Assembly: GCF_016545825.1 (NCBI RefSeq)
Contig: NC_052619.1
Coordinates: 42,189,682-42,253,681 of the forward strand
Source: Eucalyptus grandis
Taxonomy: Eukaryota > Streptophyta > Magnoliopsida > Myrtales > Myrtaceae
Direction of reading: 5' to 3'
DNA length: 64,000 nt
Part shown: one piece after another, positions 41,921 through 52,478 of the stretch
How positions within the stretch are numbered: position 1 is the first letter of the stretch
Layout: each line of letters opens with the position of its first letter
The notes under the pieces: generated by a model
Seen by the model: the letters and a program-made list of their open reading frames with translations, nothing else
What the model was told of the DNA's origin: nothing
Database searches by the model: none
Translations under genes and position numbers: made by a program

Positions 41921-41929
41921 GAGGGGGAG
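41921..41929 (+). other. Polypurine tract of the copia element
   Basis: GAGGGGGAG immediately before the 3' LTR; primes plus-strand synthesis in this family. Confidence 0.9.
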
Positions 41930-42111
41930 TGTTGGAAGATATGCAGAATATTCTCGAAATATATCGGGAATTGATTGATTCACATTCTGATTGTAAAGAA
42001 TCAATTAGACATTAGATTGATTTGTAAGATATTACATTGCCTTTCTTTATGTATACATTTTGTAATATAAACAGAAAAGCCATGTACATTGCTTGCCTTC
42101 GGTTTCTGACA
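41930..42111 (+). repeat. 3' LTR of the copia element (182 bp, internally deleted)
   Basis: Identical to the 5' LTR except for one substitution and loss of 66 bp near its end. The deletion joins ACATTG to CTTGCC; TTG lies at both break ends. Confidence 0.95.
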
Positions 42112-42231
42112 TTGTTTGTTATTAAAATATTAATCTTTACTTGCTGAAGGGTGATGGGACAATTGCTTTGAGCATATGAGAAACATAGCATATGATATTG
42201 ATAGAAGACCTAAAAAATATTTTTGCAACTA

Positions 42232-42838
42232 ATGACTTGATCTACAAATAGGTGCAATGATTTTCATTTTGAAATCTTTTTATTTACTTTGCACCAAAGG
42301 GATATAACTTTAAAGATGTTCGTTTTGTAGTAGTTTAGCATGGTTGCTAATTCTATTAAAAAGTGTTTGACGTTTTCAGTTAGTTAATTCTTTTTTTTTT
42401 TCGGTAGGTTCTGATTGTTAGTCATCCTGCCACCATCGGGGCTTTGGTTATTCGGCATTTTATGTCACATATACCTGAGTAAAATAGCACGAATTTGACA
42501 AGAGGAGACCGGGATACTGTGGTAGGCCTGATTTCTGACATGTCATAACTTCAGCATGCTCATATTCATAATTTGATTGCTTGGGGCATAAACTCATCAA
42601 TATAATATATTGATATCACTCGTGCTACTGTTGGGCTCGATAATGTGGATTTGTGTGCTGTCCTCAACGATGATAGATAGTGAGACAAATTTTTAAGTTA
42701 ATTTTAATATATTTTGTTTGGTATTAAAGTATTAATCTTTACGTGCTAAAGGATGACGAGACAATTGGTTGAGCGTATAAGAAACAGAGCATATGATATT
42801 GATAAAAAAACTGAAAGGAATGTTTTTGTAACTAATGC
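42232..42838 (+). repeat. Tandem copy of the unit interrupted by the copia element (empty site)
   Basis: It aligns with 36025-36518 followed by 42117-42231. Shared text: AGGTGCAAT-ATTTTCATTTTGAAAT, IVSHPATIGALVI-type frame with the same stop, AACGATGAT, then TATTTTGTTTG at 42710-42720. That last string is the uninterrupted target of the copia insertion. Confidence 0.85.
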
Positions 42839-42839
42839 T

Positions 42840-43215
42840 GCCGCTTCTATTGTCATAACATTCACGACTAGTTCATGGGAACTCCACATGTACTGCTAGC
42901 CTTTTCCTTTTCTTTAGCACCGCCTGATTTTATTCTAAATCTATTAACTACAATCTGAAGGTCAATGGGCTTCTATTAGGATGTTTTCCAATGGCCTCTG
43001 CAATGTGTTCGCGGACACATTTGCAGCATTTCTAGCAACTTGTGAAGCTGGAGGGCTATGGATGATCCATGGAGTAAAAAAGAACCCTATATCCCCAATT
43101 TAAATACGATTATGACACTCCAAGGTTTTAAGTTTTTCACTGGAACTATTTTCTTGATGTAGGGCTTATCAATGGGGGGACTTCTTGCTCGACCATGACT
43201 TGAAAACATTAAATT
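42840..43215. other. Short intergenic stretch, no gene recognised
   Basis: AT-rich sequence between the tandem unit and the duplicated block. Nothing recognisable is encoded. Confidence 0.4.
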
Positions 43216-43800
43216 TTTCTTTTCGAAAAACTTGCTCGTTTGCTCCTCGCCACTTTATCAGCCAATTTCAATACTTCTTGAAACATAGAAAACAACCATG
43301 TAATAATAGAATATATGTATATGTATAAATCCAAAGTCAAATAACATAATATCACTCAATTTTAAATACCTAATAGTAGCATAAATAATTCATAACAACA
43401 ATCCCGATTGAGTTTGTACAATGATAAAATGCGTGGATATTTAACCTCGACTTAATAAGGGAAGATCCCAAGTTTCAATCTCTCACATGTGCCAAATTCT
43501 AATAAATAGTGGCCGGATTTTGTAATTGTATAATTACTCAACACGGAATAGGGACAGGAGGACTTTCACCACAATCGGACAGAATTCAAAGAAATTACTA
43601 GAGATGTATCATTATATGAAGAAAATCTTCAATTTCAAAGTAATTATATATGTTTCGACCAAAAAAAAAAGTAATTATATATGTTTCAAAAAACAAACGG
43701 GAATAAGATGCTCTTATTTTTTAAATTTGTACCCATCATCTGACACCTATTCTGAATCAATTTTGTTGATTGATAAAGAAAAAGAAGAAGCTTAACCAAA
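43215..43800. repeat. Duplicated block, paralogue of 15290-16300
   Basis: Collinear with 15290-16300 but without the SINE and without the (AT)n tract. It continues into the NDR leader-intron copy at 43880. Confidence 0.75.
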
Positions 43801-43879
43801 TTAATTTGACACCAAATTACTTTTTAGGGTACACCATTTGGGTACAGATTGAATGTTTCGTGGAATCCATTAATGCGTT

Positions 43880-44375
43880 GGAGATATATTGTCAGTCAAG
43901 ATCATGAAATGTCTTGCTGAATTAATGAAGATTTAATGTATTTTTAGCACACGATACCACTGAATTTAAATTTTTGTTTGTCTGTTTCCTAACTTGAGCC
44001 TTCAGGCAACTCTCATTATGTCAGTTGTTACTTGCGCCACGTGTAACCTAACTGTTTGTGGCATGTCATTCGCTTGGCAACAAGGTGCATAGATAGTACG
44101 CGTGACGGTTTCAATGCGGCATTGAATAGTGTGCATGACGGTTTCAATGCAGTATCGACTTTTCGAGAGTATGCCATTTGATTAGAGATTGAATCTTTCG
44201 TGGAAAAGAAGTGCATTGTTTGGTTATTGAAAGATCTCATTCGAACATTCCTAGACAAATGTTTTGCTTCTCTTGAGAACCTGAAATGATTCTTCAAGAA
44301 TAGAATACCGTGTCTAATAGTTCGCACATTCATTGTAATTTTCATTTCCATAGATACGAAGAGTATGAATTGAGT
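43880..44375 (+). repeat. Diverged copy of the NDR leader intron
   Basis: It aligns with the reverse complement of about 8755-9240: GTCAGTCAAGATCATGA, CTCTCATTATGTCAGTT, GGCAACAAGGTGCATAGA and GATTGAATCTTTCGTGGAA, ending at the acceptor-like CCATAG. It contains a private ~35-bp tandem duplication at about 44098-44160 (TGACGGTTTCAATGC twice). Confidence 0.85.
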
Positions 44376-45330
44376 TATAAGTGTATCGGGTTTAGAACTT
44401 AGGGTTAGCCGGCAACCCCCAATTTGTAGGGCGTTAGCTTGTGATTGAACTCGCCTGAGATCATGGGGAATCATCAAGAACATGCTGGAAACGCCAAGTA
44501 CTAAGAAATTTCTATTTTGCTAGGATGTGTAATCTAGTCAAACTTTCTGCGATGGAATCTTTAGTCACAATGGAGGAAGACAGCTGCCTCGGAATGGACG
44601 AATTGCAAGGCTGTCCGAGAAGACTTTGTTGTGGCAGAAGATGAAAAAGAGGAAGTTCGAAGAAAAAGAAGCCTCCAAGATTCACAGGGATTGATTGTTC
44701 AAAACGCTGCTTGAAAATGAACATTTTCCCACCTAGCGAAATTGCACTCTAAGTAAAATACGAATTTTCTCTCGTTTTGCAGAGCAGTCTCTACCGCCAT
44801 GGTAGTTTAATCTCCAAACCCTAATCTTTGACTTCTTCTTCACTCCTCTTCTCTTGTTTCCCTTTCCATGTTACTTGCCTTGCGCGCTTTTGATGTTGTA
44901 ACCTATCTTTCAAGCCATGGCTCCTGAATTTCAACCCAATTGGATCTCTTCTCTTACTACGCACCCCATCCCCAATCGCATCCCTCATCTCACCACGCTC
45001 CCCATCCCTAACTGCAATTGACCTCCGCCCTTTACACACAATCCTCTTTCCTTCTCCTCATAATTGTCCTCCCTTCTTTGCCATTATCTATCCCCGTGCG
45101 TGGAGATGCTTGACCTTAGGGTACCTCTCATCTGCTACTCTTCAGCTCTGCATGCATCAAACACTCTGTTTACAACATCCCCTCTGTCCATCTCGACCAT
45201 TTGAAACATCGCCCAATGGTCTGATTGCCAAATATAGGATTCCATCGAAACCCTCTTATCTCGAACCTATGGCCTTTCTATCCAACCCAATTTATCCAAG
45301 CTGAAGCTACCTTGTTCTGTCGGATTACCA

Positions 45331-46588
45331 ATGGAGCACAACAACCTAGATGAAGACGCTCGACTGGCAGCTCTGTGCCAGAGATTAGGTCGCCTCTGGC
45401 CTAAACAGCAAGTCGAAGTTTGTGATGAGGCTGCCCCGACAGACAAGTTAGAAAAATACAAATTTACATTGGTAGGTAAAATCCTATCTAACCCCTCGAT
45501 CAATTTCCCAGCTTTCCAGAATACCATGAAACAAGCTTGGTGCACTGAAAATGTCGACATTTCCCAACTTGAAGTAGGGTTATATGTGGCTAAATTTACA
45601 AAGGAAGTCGACAAGCAAAAAGTATTAGAATACGGACCTTGGTTGTTCTCACACTATTTAGTGATCCTCAAACCTTGGTTACCGAATACATCCCTCCACT
45701 ATTATGACTTCACAACATGTGTTTTCTGGGTTTAGATATTTGGGCTTCCTCTAGAAAGGTGCACTATGGATATGATTACTAGAGTAGTGAGACATGTGGG
45801 AACAGTGCTAGATGTTAAAGTGGAAAGCAGAGACAGTACCTTCAGAACAGGGCAAGCTCGAGTGGCAATCAACCTTCAAGACCCTCTAAAGCCTGGCCAG
45901 TTGATTCGATTAGAAGGCAAGAATATATGGCTAGATTTCCGTTATGAAAAACTATCACATTTCTGCTATTCATGCGGAGTCCTTGGTCATTATGCTATGC
46001 ATTGTAAAAAATTTCCTTATGACAAAGAAAAAATGAATAGGAAAGACAATCTCTGTTACGGCCAATGGCTTTGTGCTGAAGTTAAGGAACACAACCCCTT
46101 TTGGGTAGCTTTTTATGAGTTGAACAGCAACGAAGAGGATATGGATGAGATCATACCGGAAACTCCTCAACCATCCAACCAATTAATACCCGTTGATCAG
46201 CAAAGCAAAGCAAGGAACGTGGCAAGGCACCTGTTGAACCCCCACCAGATCCACCTATTCTCACCTTAGTCGAACCTCCTCAGTGCCGACCTCAATATGG
46301 CCTTTCAGAAGCCACTGCTTGCACTATCCCCTGCTTCAACACATATTGAAGTTCACTCACCTACAGCAATTGGCGCCTCCACACAGAGGAAAATAAAGGA
46401 CTATCGGTTACTTCCCAAAGCTAGCCCTACAAAGAAAGTTAAACGGTACATTTCCTATGAGCTGAAACCTCAAGGACCTGAGGACCTTGATGACTCAAAT
46501 CTGATGGATACTCCCATATTTGCTGTCGACGAACCAGGCAGATGGGTTGTGGTGGCTAGCCGGAATAAGCCACCCCACCACAAATGAA
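45331..46588 (+). pseudogene. LINE ORF1 (nucleic-acid-binding protein), disrupted
   Basis: It starts MEHNNLDEDARLAALCQRLG. The N-terminal part resembles the DUF4283 region of plant LINE ORF1. A CCHC knuckle (CYSCGVLGHYAMHC) lies at about 45962-46005. A TAG at 45733-45735 interrupts the frame between FWV and IFGLPLER. A further stop at about 46267 and a shift follow. The final TGA overlaps the ATG of the endonuclease frame as ATGA near 46586. ORF1 proteins bind the LINE transcript; that is family knowledge. Confidence 0.8.
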
Positions 46589-47165
46589 GATTTTAAGCTG
46601 GAACTATAAGGATTTGGGCAATCCCCTAATAGTTCGAGCCTTAAGGGCCCTAGTGGCCCATGAAAAGCGCCATGTAGTTTTTTTGATGGAGACGAAGAAC
46701 TAACAACTGGTGTTGACAAAAATCCAAAAGAGATTAAATTTTGCAAACTATATACTTGAAGATCCTACGGGAATAGCAGGAGGATTGGCGGTTTTTTGGA
46801 ATGAGAGAGTTTCTATATCTATTGACAATCAAACAGCGTACTATCTAGATATGATATGCACGGATAATGACAATAGATTACCCATGCGCCTCACCTGTAT
46901 TCATGCCCCTTCAATGTACAGTCAAAGACAACGTATATGGGATGAGCTGCGCCAAATCAGTAACTATAACACTTTACCTTGGGTGTGTGTCGGCGACTTC
47001 AACGAAATTTTGTATCATTGGGAGAAAACAAGTAAGCGCCTCGTGGATCCCTATCGTTTGAAATCTTTTCATGCTTTTATAGATACATGTTCACTTATGG
47101 AAGTTGAAAGCAAGGGCTGCACAGACACCTGGGTTAACAGTAGAGAGGGAGATGAGTTGGTTAAA
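46586..47165 (+). pseudogene. LINE ORF2 endonuclease, N-terminal half only
   Basis: Apurinic-type endonuclease motifs appear in order: LSWNYKDLGNP near the start, METK (with a stop shortly after at about 46700), VCVGDFNEIL near 46990. Text ends in REGDELVKE at the target duplication. The second half of the endonuclease, and the RT and RNase-H-like parts, are absent. Confidence 0.8.
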
Positions 47166-48170
47166 GAAATTGCACTCTGAGTAGATCACAGCTTGCTTGG
47201 CCTTCTTAGGGTTTTAGGACATTTTAGACACCTCCCACTTGTATATTTTAACTTACGAGTAGAATCTGATGTTATGTATCGGAGGCATCTCGATCTCTAA
47301 ATGTGACAGGTTTCGGGTGGAACGTGCCTAATCGGACAGTCAAAGTGCGGACCGCTTCTCATCGCAAAAATCAAACCTTTTGCCCTTTTTTTTTCAGTGT
47401 TTAATTTGCATTTTGATTTCTTCCAACTCTACTTTCCCTTCCTTAGCTTCGACTGGGAATTGTCAGTACAGTAATATATGTCTACAGTGATGGGCAGTGG
47501 TAATTCCTCATGTCACTCACATTGGGTTTTCTTTTTTCTGGAATTTATTGGCTATCAAAATTAATCAAGGGAACAAATCAACCCTAGTCAGATTGGTCTT
47601 ATTTCACCCCATCTGTTATAAAAGCTTAATGCTTACCATCTACTATAATCCGTAAGTTATAACAAAGATGGTTAGAAGGATATGTGTCATAGTTGATACT
47701 AATTATTATACACTGACAAAGTTTACCAACACAAATCTCGATTAATTTTCCCATATATAATGGCAGTATATGTGCATACAAAATCCATGCAATGTTCATA
47801 GTCATGCCACTAATTAGTAATTATGGGGAAAAGAAATGCTTCCCCTCTAAAATGTGCACAGTTTCTCACTTCTGTTACATTACACATTTCACAGCTTCTT
47901 TCTCCTTTTTTTTTTTTTTTTTTTTTTTTTGGTCTTTTCAAGAACATAAACTTTTTTCCGAGGCCCAAAAATAGAAATTGGTAAGTTGACTTTGACGTCT
48001 CCCATCCAAGTCAAGGTTTATGTCAGGCCCAGGCCTAAAAAGACAGATTATGTAACATCCAAAAAAGTGTGCTGAAATGATGCTCTTCTAAATCTTTTGC
48101 CTGCCCAGAGTGCTTAAAATGGTCCTCTTGGGAGGATATTCATGATATTTGATAGCACTGCATCAGCATT

Positions 48171-48594
48171 CATGATTAGACCATCAAATAACCTGGTTTG
48201 CCAACGTTTGAAGAGAAACATACAAAAGGGACAAGAAGAACATCAACCAAAGCTTCATGCTGCTTCGCAAAATGATCCTCTAAAATGAAGAGAAGTGCAT
48301 CTGAGACACCTTTAATATCAATGATCGGGCTAAAGTCGTACCTATCGCGTTTCCATGACAAGGAAAAAAATGACGGAAAAACAAATAAATAATGGCCTAT
48401 ATAAATATGTGGTAGTCCTTGGCCTACCGACGAACAACCAAACATTATCATGACAAAAACGTGAAACAATTGCAGAATCATCATCGGTTAATGCTACAAA
48501 CCATAAAAATTCTCCAGACTTCACCATATTCGCTGCATCAGACGGGCTTCTTCGTCCGACCCTGGAGAAAGAAACATGGATCGCGCGATGCTTT
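48171..48594 (-). other. PMT 3' flank and probable 3' untranslated region
   Basis: This is the sequence between block B and the PMT stop codon. Antisense ORFs here overlap and have no recognised domain. No clear poly-A signal position was fixed. Confidence 0.4.
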
Positions 48595-51500
48595 CTATTC
48601 TGCATCCCTGAGACTTTCACTTGTCAGCCACATTTTCTTTTGGACGATGAGCACAATATCATCCCCATCCTCATCAGGCTCTGAGCCTGAGTTGCCCATT
48701 GCAACCGCTTCCCAGTGCAAAGCCGTCAAGTATTTCTTGACAAAATCAATAACTGGTTGCTTGTCCCTGATGATTATGAAACCAGTGGGCCTGAGAATAC
48801 GGTCCATCTCAATGAGGAGATCCTCTGCGCTGCACCCTTTCCTCTCGACGTCCGAAATGACAGTCCAAGCATGGAGCAGATCATAAGTCCGAGGATAGGT
48901 TGAAAATGCTTCGCACCTGTCAGCATCAAAATGTCATCCAACTTTGACCAGTCAAACCCTGTTTTAGAACTTATCAAGATTGGGAAGGTCAAAATCCAAT
49001 TTCTAATTGAATGTCAACTATAACTGCTCTTTCTTGCACTGCCACATGAATTTTGACCCAGACTTTGAAAACAATCGGTTATGATGCGGTATTAGAATTG
49101 CAGGATGCGCAGTCATAACACTACTAAAAAATTGCAGTATTGAGCTATTTTTATGCACCAAGAAGTCTAAGTCTGTTACTTAGACAAATAATAAACTTCA
49201 ATTGGCCCACACAAAACAAAAGTTACCAGCCATTGTTCCAAACGGGGTGTAGGAACATACCAGTTGTGAATAGAGCCAATTAGGCCTCTGTCATATATCA
49301 GCTTAAGAGTGTTTGGGCCGTCTTCAGGGACGACATTCATTACCCACACATCCTTTCCTCTCAGCGCAGCCGCAAATGACCCCATGTTCGCCTTCATGTC
49401 CATCAAGTTCCTCAGAGTGTCTGATGTGATCTTCGGGCTCAGTAAGTTCCAATAGTTCTCAACCCTTCGCTGCCAAGTTTCCTGAGACACAAATCTTAAG
49501 TCAATCCATGTGCCTGAACTTACCAAGATATTGTGAAGTAAACCAGCAAAAGAGGAATCACTTTCTCTGCAAGAAGTTTCAAAAGTATATAAGAGGAGCC
49601 TGTTCGAAACTTACTGTGTCCTTCTCAAACATGTCTCTTGAATAGCCAAAATCAGCAAGTCGAGGAGGAGGAGAAGTCAATCTAGCTGGCCAAGGAGCCA
49701 ATCCACTCCCCTTGGCTTTATGGTCATCTGATAAAAGCAAAACAAATAAGTTACCTTTCAGTTGTTATCTCCAAGTAGTCTACCATCTACTGGATGAAAC
49801 ATATACAGGGTCAACTGCATAAAAGATTTTCCAATTATATCTTAAAGAAAATCTTCTGTAGGATCAAAATTCTAGATCCTTCTTTTAATATGTATCATAT
49901 ATTCAGTGTTCAAAACCCTTCTTTGAAGTTTGCACCAATATATTCTAATTCATTAGTCTTTTCCTTTCAACTTGGATTCACCCTCATATGGCGTAGAATT
50001 AACTTCTTCAGCAAACAATTCACATAAACGCAAGTTCTAGCGAAACAAAGGCATTATGCAAAAGTTAGATCTTAATTGAAAGAGAATGATTCAGCAAATT
50101 TACATTTTGTGTTTTTTTTTGGGGGGGGGATGAAAAAAAAAAGATAGCACTAGTTGGAACAAGTGTTTAAAGGCTGTTAACAAGTAGGACAGATTTAGCC
50201 CCATGATGCATAAAAGGAAACACTCTCCCATATCTTACATCCGGTTTTCGAATGAAAAATTAGAGATTAAGCCTTGTCTAAATACGAGCATTTATCACTC
50301 AAAGGGCCCCGATCAGACAGCATACTTCTGCACTTTCACCAAATGGTCATTTGACGATGCTACTACAATGACAAACTCAGGACACAGGACTTTCATCATT
50401 GGAATGAAGACAAGTACCGTTTATTAGAATGCATGATCAATGTGAGAAGAATCTAGAATTTCCAACTTCCAGGCAATTATTTATGCAACCATTGGCTCCC
50501 ACTAGAGGGCGTGCTAGGAAACTCCTCACACATAGTTTGAAAAGACATCAGCCACTCAAGCATGTTTACTTCTTCCTGAAAATAATTTCTCTATATTCCC
50601 AAAAGAAATTCATAGCAACTTCCTTTGTAGTCTTACTTTAATTGAAAAGGAGGAAACAACACATGAGAAACTTCAAAATTAAGAAAAGCGAGCAAACAAA
50701 AATATAGATTTGGCAAGGGGAAGCGTAAACGAAATGGAAACTCACGGTCAGAGTATGGTGTAATGCACGCTTCCATGGTCACGCCCCATGCTGCATCCGG
50801 ATCATCGTCAGATCGGCATAAAGGCGGCTGAGTCCCAGGTTCTCTTTCCATATAACAATCATTTGTCAGAGGTTTTTGCCAAATGACAGTTTGGTTCCTC
50901 TTCGAAGCTATTCTCCAACACATGCGTGTAACAAGGGCACTCATCTTTTTCCAGATTCTAAGATCCTCCTCATCCTGCGCATATGCTTCAGGAGAAGAGT
51001 AGGCAAAATAACCTCCAGGTCTGAGAACCCTATCCAGCTCAAGAAGAAGAATCCCATCTCTTTGAAGCCAATCAATTCTACACCGGGAACAATGCGCAAG
51101 CTCGAAGGACCTACTAGGATAAGGGAGCCTCTTGGTACCTAAGACACCAAGATATGCGGGAATCCCTCTCTCCAGAGCAAACTGAATTTGGTTTTGATGC
51201 ACGTCATTGGGTGCCAGGGACATTGCCATGATGTCTGATGAGAGTAAATACCCTCCAAAACTTGCCACGCCACAGCCAACATCAAAAACTGTCCTTATAT
51301 TTCCTTCATTGTTCAGAATATTTCTCGAAAAGTTGAGCATCTGGCAAAACAATGGCGAAAATAGCATTATTTTCACACCAGCAAACACTAGGAGATCTTC
51401 TAGATGACAAGCTACTGAACAAAAGCCCAGCTCAACACATGGATGGACATTTCGTGTGCATACTAAAGAACTTATGTATGCCGCTGCCTTGAAAGTGCAC

Positions 51501-52478
51501 ACATCAAGCAGCAAATTGAGCATGACACAGCAAAATCTTAAGGTGGCCTACAACTATTTACAATGACTAGCATACTTACATTAGCCATTGAAGCAATGTA
51601 CTTATCAGCTCCATAGTGAAAATGAGTGCCTCCTCCAGGAAAGTTTATCTTTTGGCCTTTCACAACCATCCAGTTCTGGTCAGATTTCTCATGTGCAAGG
51701 TGAGTATGAGGGATGTTTGCTTTCCAAACTTCATCTCTGCTTTTAGGCCACTTAATAGGGACCTGTAGCATGCAAGGAGATGAGAATATAACCAACATAA
51801 GAACAGTAGAAAGACAATGGCTTTTTTAGTAAGGAACTGACAATCCTAAAGGTTAACCTAAACCCGCTTGAAACTACTAAAATGATGCATGAACTTACCT
51901 TGTACCCTGGAGGAGGAGGAATCAAGCAGTTGTACCGTCTTTCAGGAAGAGGGCAGTGTCTCTCATAGTGCTCCATCAAAGATAGATCCAGCTTCAACCT
52001 CATTTGGTAAATAAGGTTCCTATCTAAGCAAGGAATCAATTCAGAATGGCGATCATCGCAAACCTGCAATCAGAATGATCCCAAATTAACCGAGATGGTA
52101 TTATAGTAAATGATGATGTAGAGAGAAGTCTTTTCACTTTAATATCTTTTTCTTTATTAAAGAACGAGGGATCATATGTATCAACAATGACAGAGGCAGT
52201 TTCATTAAGTAACTTACTGGGAAGCTCTTCACTGTCACATCATCTTCATCTTCCTGCCCATACTTAGCCTCATCTTGCTTTCCATCGCTTTCATCATCTC
52301 CACCCAAATATGATGAGCCAAGCCTTTTCAATGACTTGCTGCCATACTCCAGGGCTGATGTACCATGCCCAAAAATCGATCCATAGTATGCATATAGAAA
52401 ACCAAGAAAGATCGCAACAACACACACTGAAGTTATTAAGCGCTTCTTTTGGGATCCGTCAGACCTTCCCCTCATCAT
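48595..52478 (-). CDS. PMT: Probable SAM-dependent methyltransferase, PMT family, 7 coding exons, 619 aa
   Basis: Coding exons in order: 52218-52478, 51899-52063, 51580-51762, 50746-51340, 49615-49727, 49261-49481 and 48595-48916. Phases agree and end in TAG after 619 codons. The start is MMRGRSDGSQKKRL, a basic cytosolic tail. One membrane anchor follows (about 14-33, ITSVCVVAIFLGFLYAYYG), giving the type-II Golgi topology of this family. The stem is acidic (DDESDGKQDEAKYGQEDEDD). The Methyltransf_29 (DUF248) domain runs from about residue 90 and has CPLPERRYNCLIPPPPGYK and FPGGGTHFHYGADKYI. SAM motif I is FDVGCGVASFGG (222-233); LDRVLRPGGYF also matches. The text resembles Arabidopsis PMT3/PMT8. 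Family members are linked to pectin and cell-wall formation; substrate is not shown here. All motifs are intact. Confidence 0.95.

Larger units (their letters stand above)
36519..42111 (+). mobile_element. Ty1/copia LTR retrotransposon, complete ends, broken coding region
   Basis: The element is 5.6 kb, flanked by the 5-bp duplication TTGTT (36514-36518 and 42112-42116). LTRs start TGTTGGAAG and end CTGACA. The primer-binding site TGGTATCAGAGC matches the 3' end of plant initiator Met-tRNA. The polypurine tract GAGGGGGAG precedes the 3' LTR. Domain order is gag, protease, integrase, reverse transcriptase, RNase H, which defines Ty1/copia. Over the 182 aligned positions the LTRs differ once (T/G near the middle), so the insertion is recent. 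The interior nevertheless carries many stops and frame changes. The tandem unit at 42232-42838 supplies the empty site. Confidence 0.97.
44756..47165 (+). mobile_element. LINE (L1-type) keeping its 5' part but lacking its 3' part, 18-bp target duplication
   Basis: Flanks are GAAATTGCACTCTAAGTA (44738-44755) and GAAATTGCACTCTGAGTA (47166-47183), an 18-bp duplication with one difference. The body holds a 5' untranslated region, ORF1 with a zinc knuckle, and the first half of the ORF2 endonuclease. It stops mid-endonuclease, after REGDELVKE. There is no reverse transcriptase, no 3' tail and no poly-A. That is the reverse of the usual 5' truncation. Block A lacks the element. Confidence 0.85.
44390..48170. 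repeat. Paralogous block B (partner: 26050-28440)
   Basis: It is collinear with block A (landmarks listed there) once the LINE at 44756-47165 is removed. It ends about 400 bp before the PMT stop codon. With the PMT fragments next to block A, this suggests that one duplication once covered block plus part of PMT. Confidence 0.85.
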
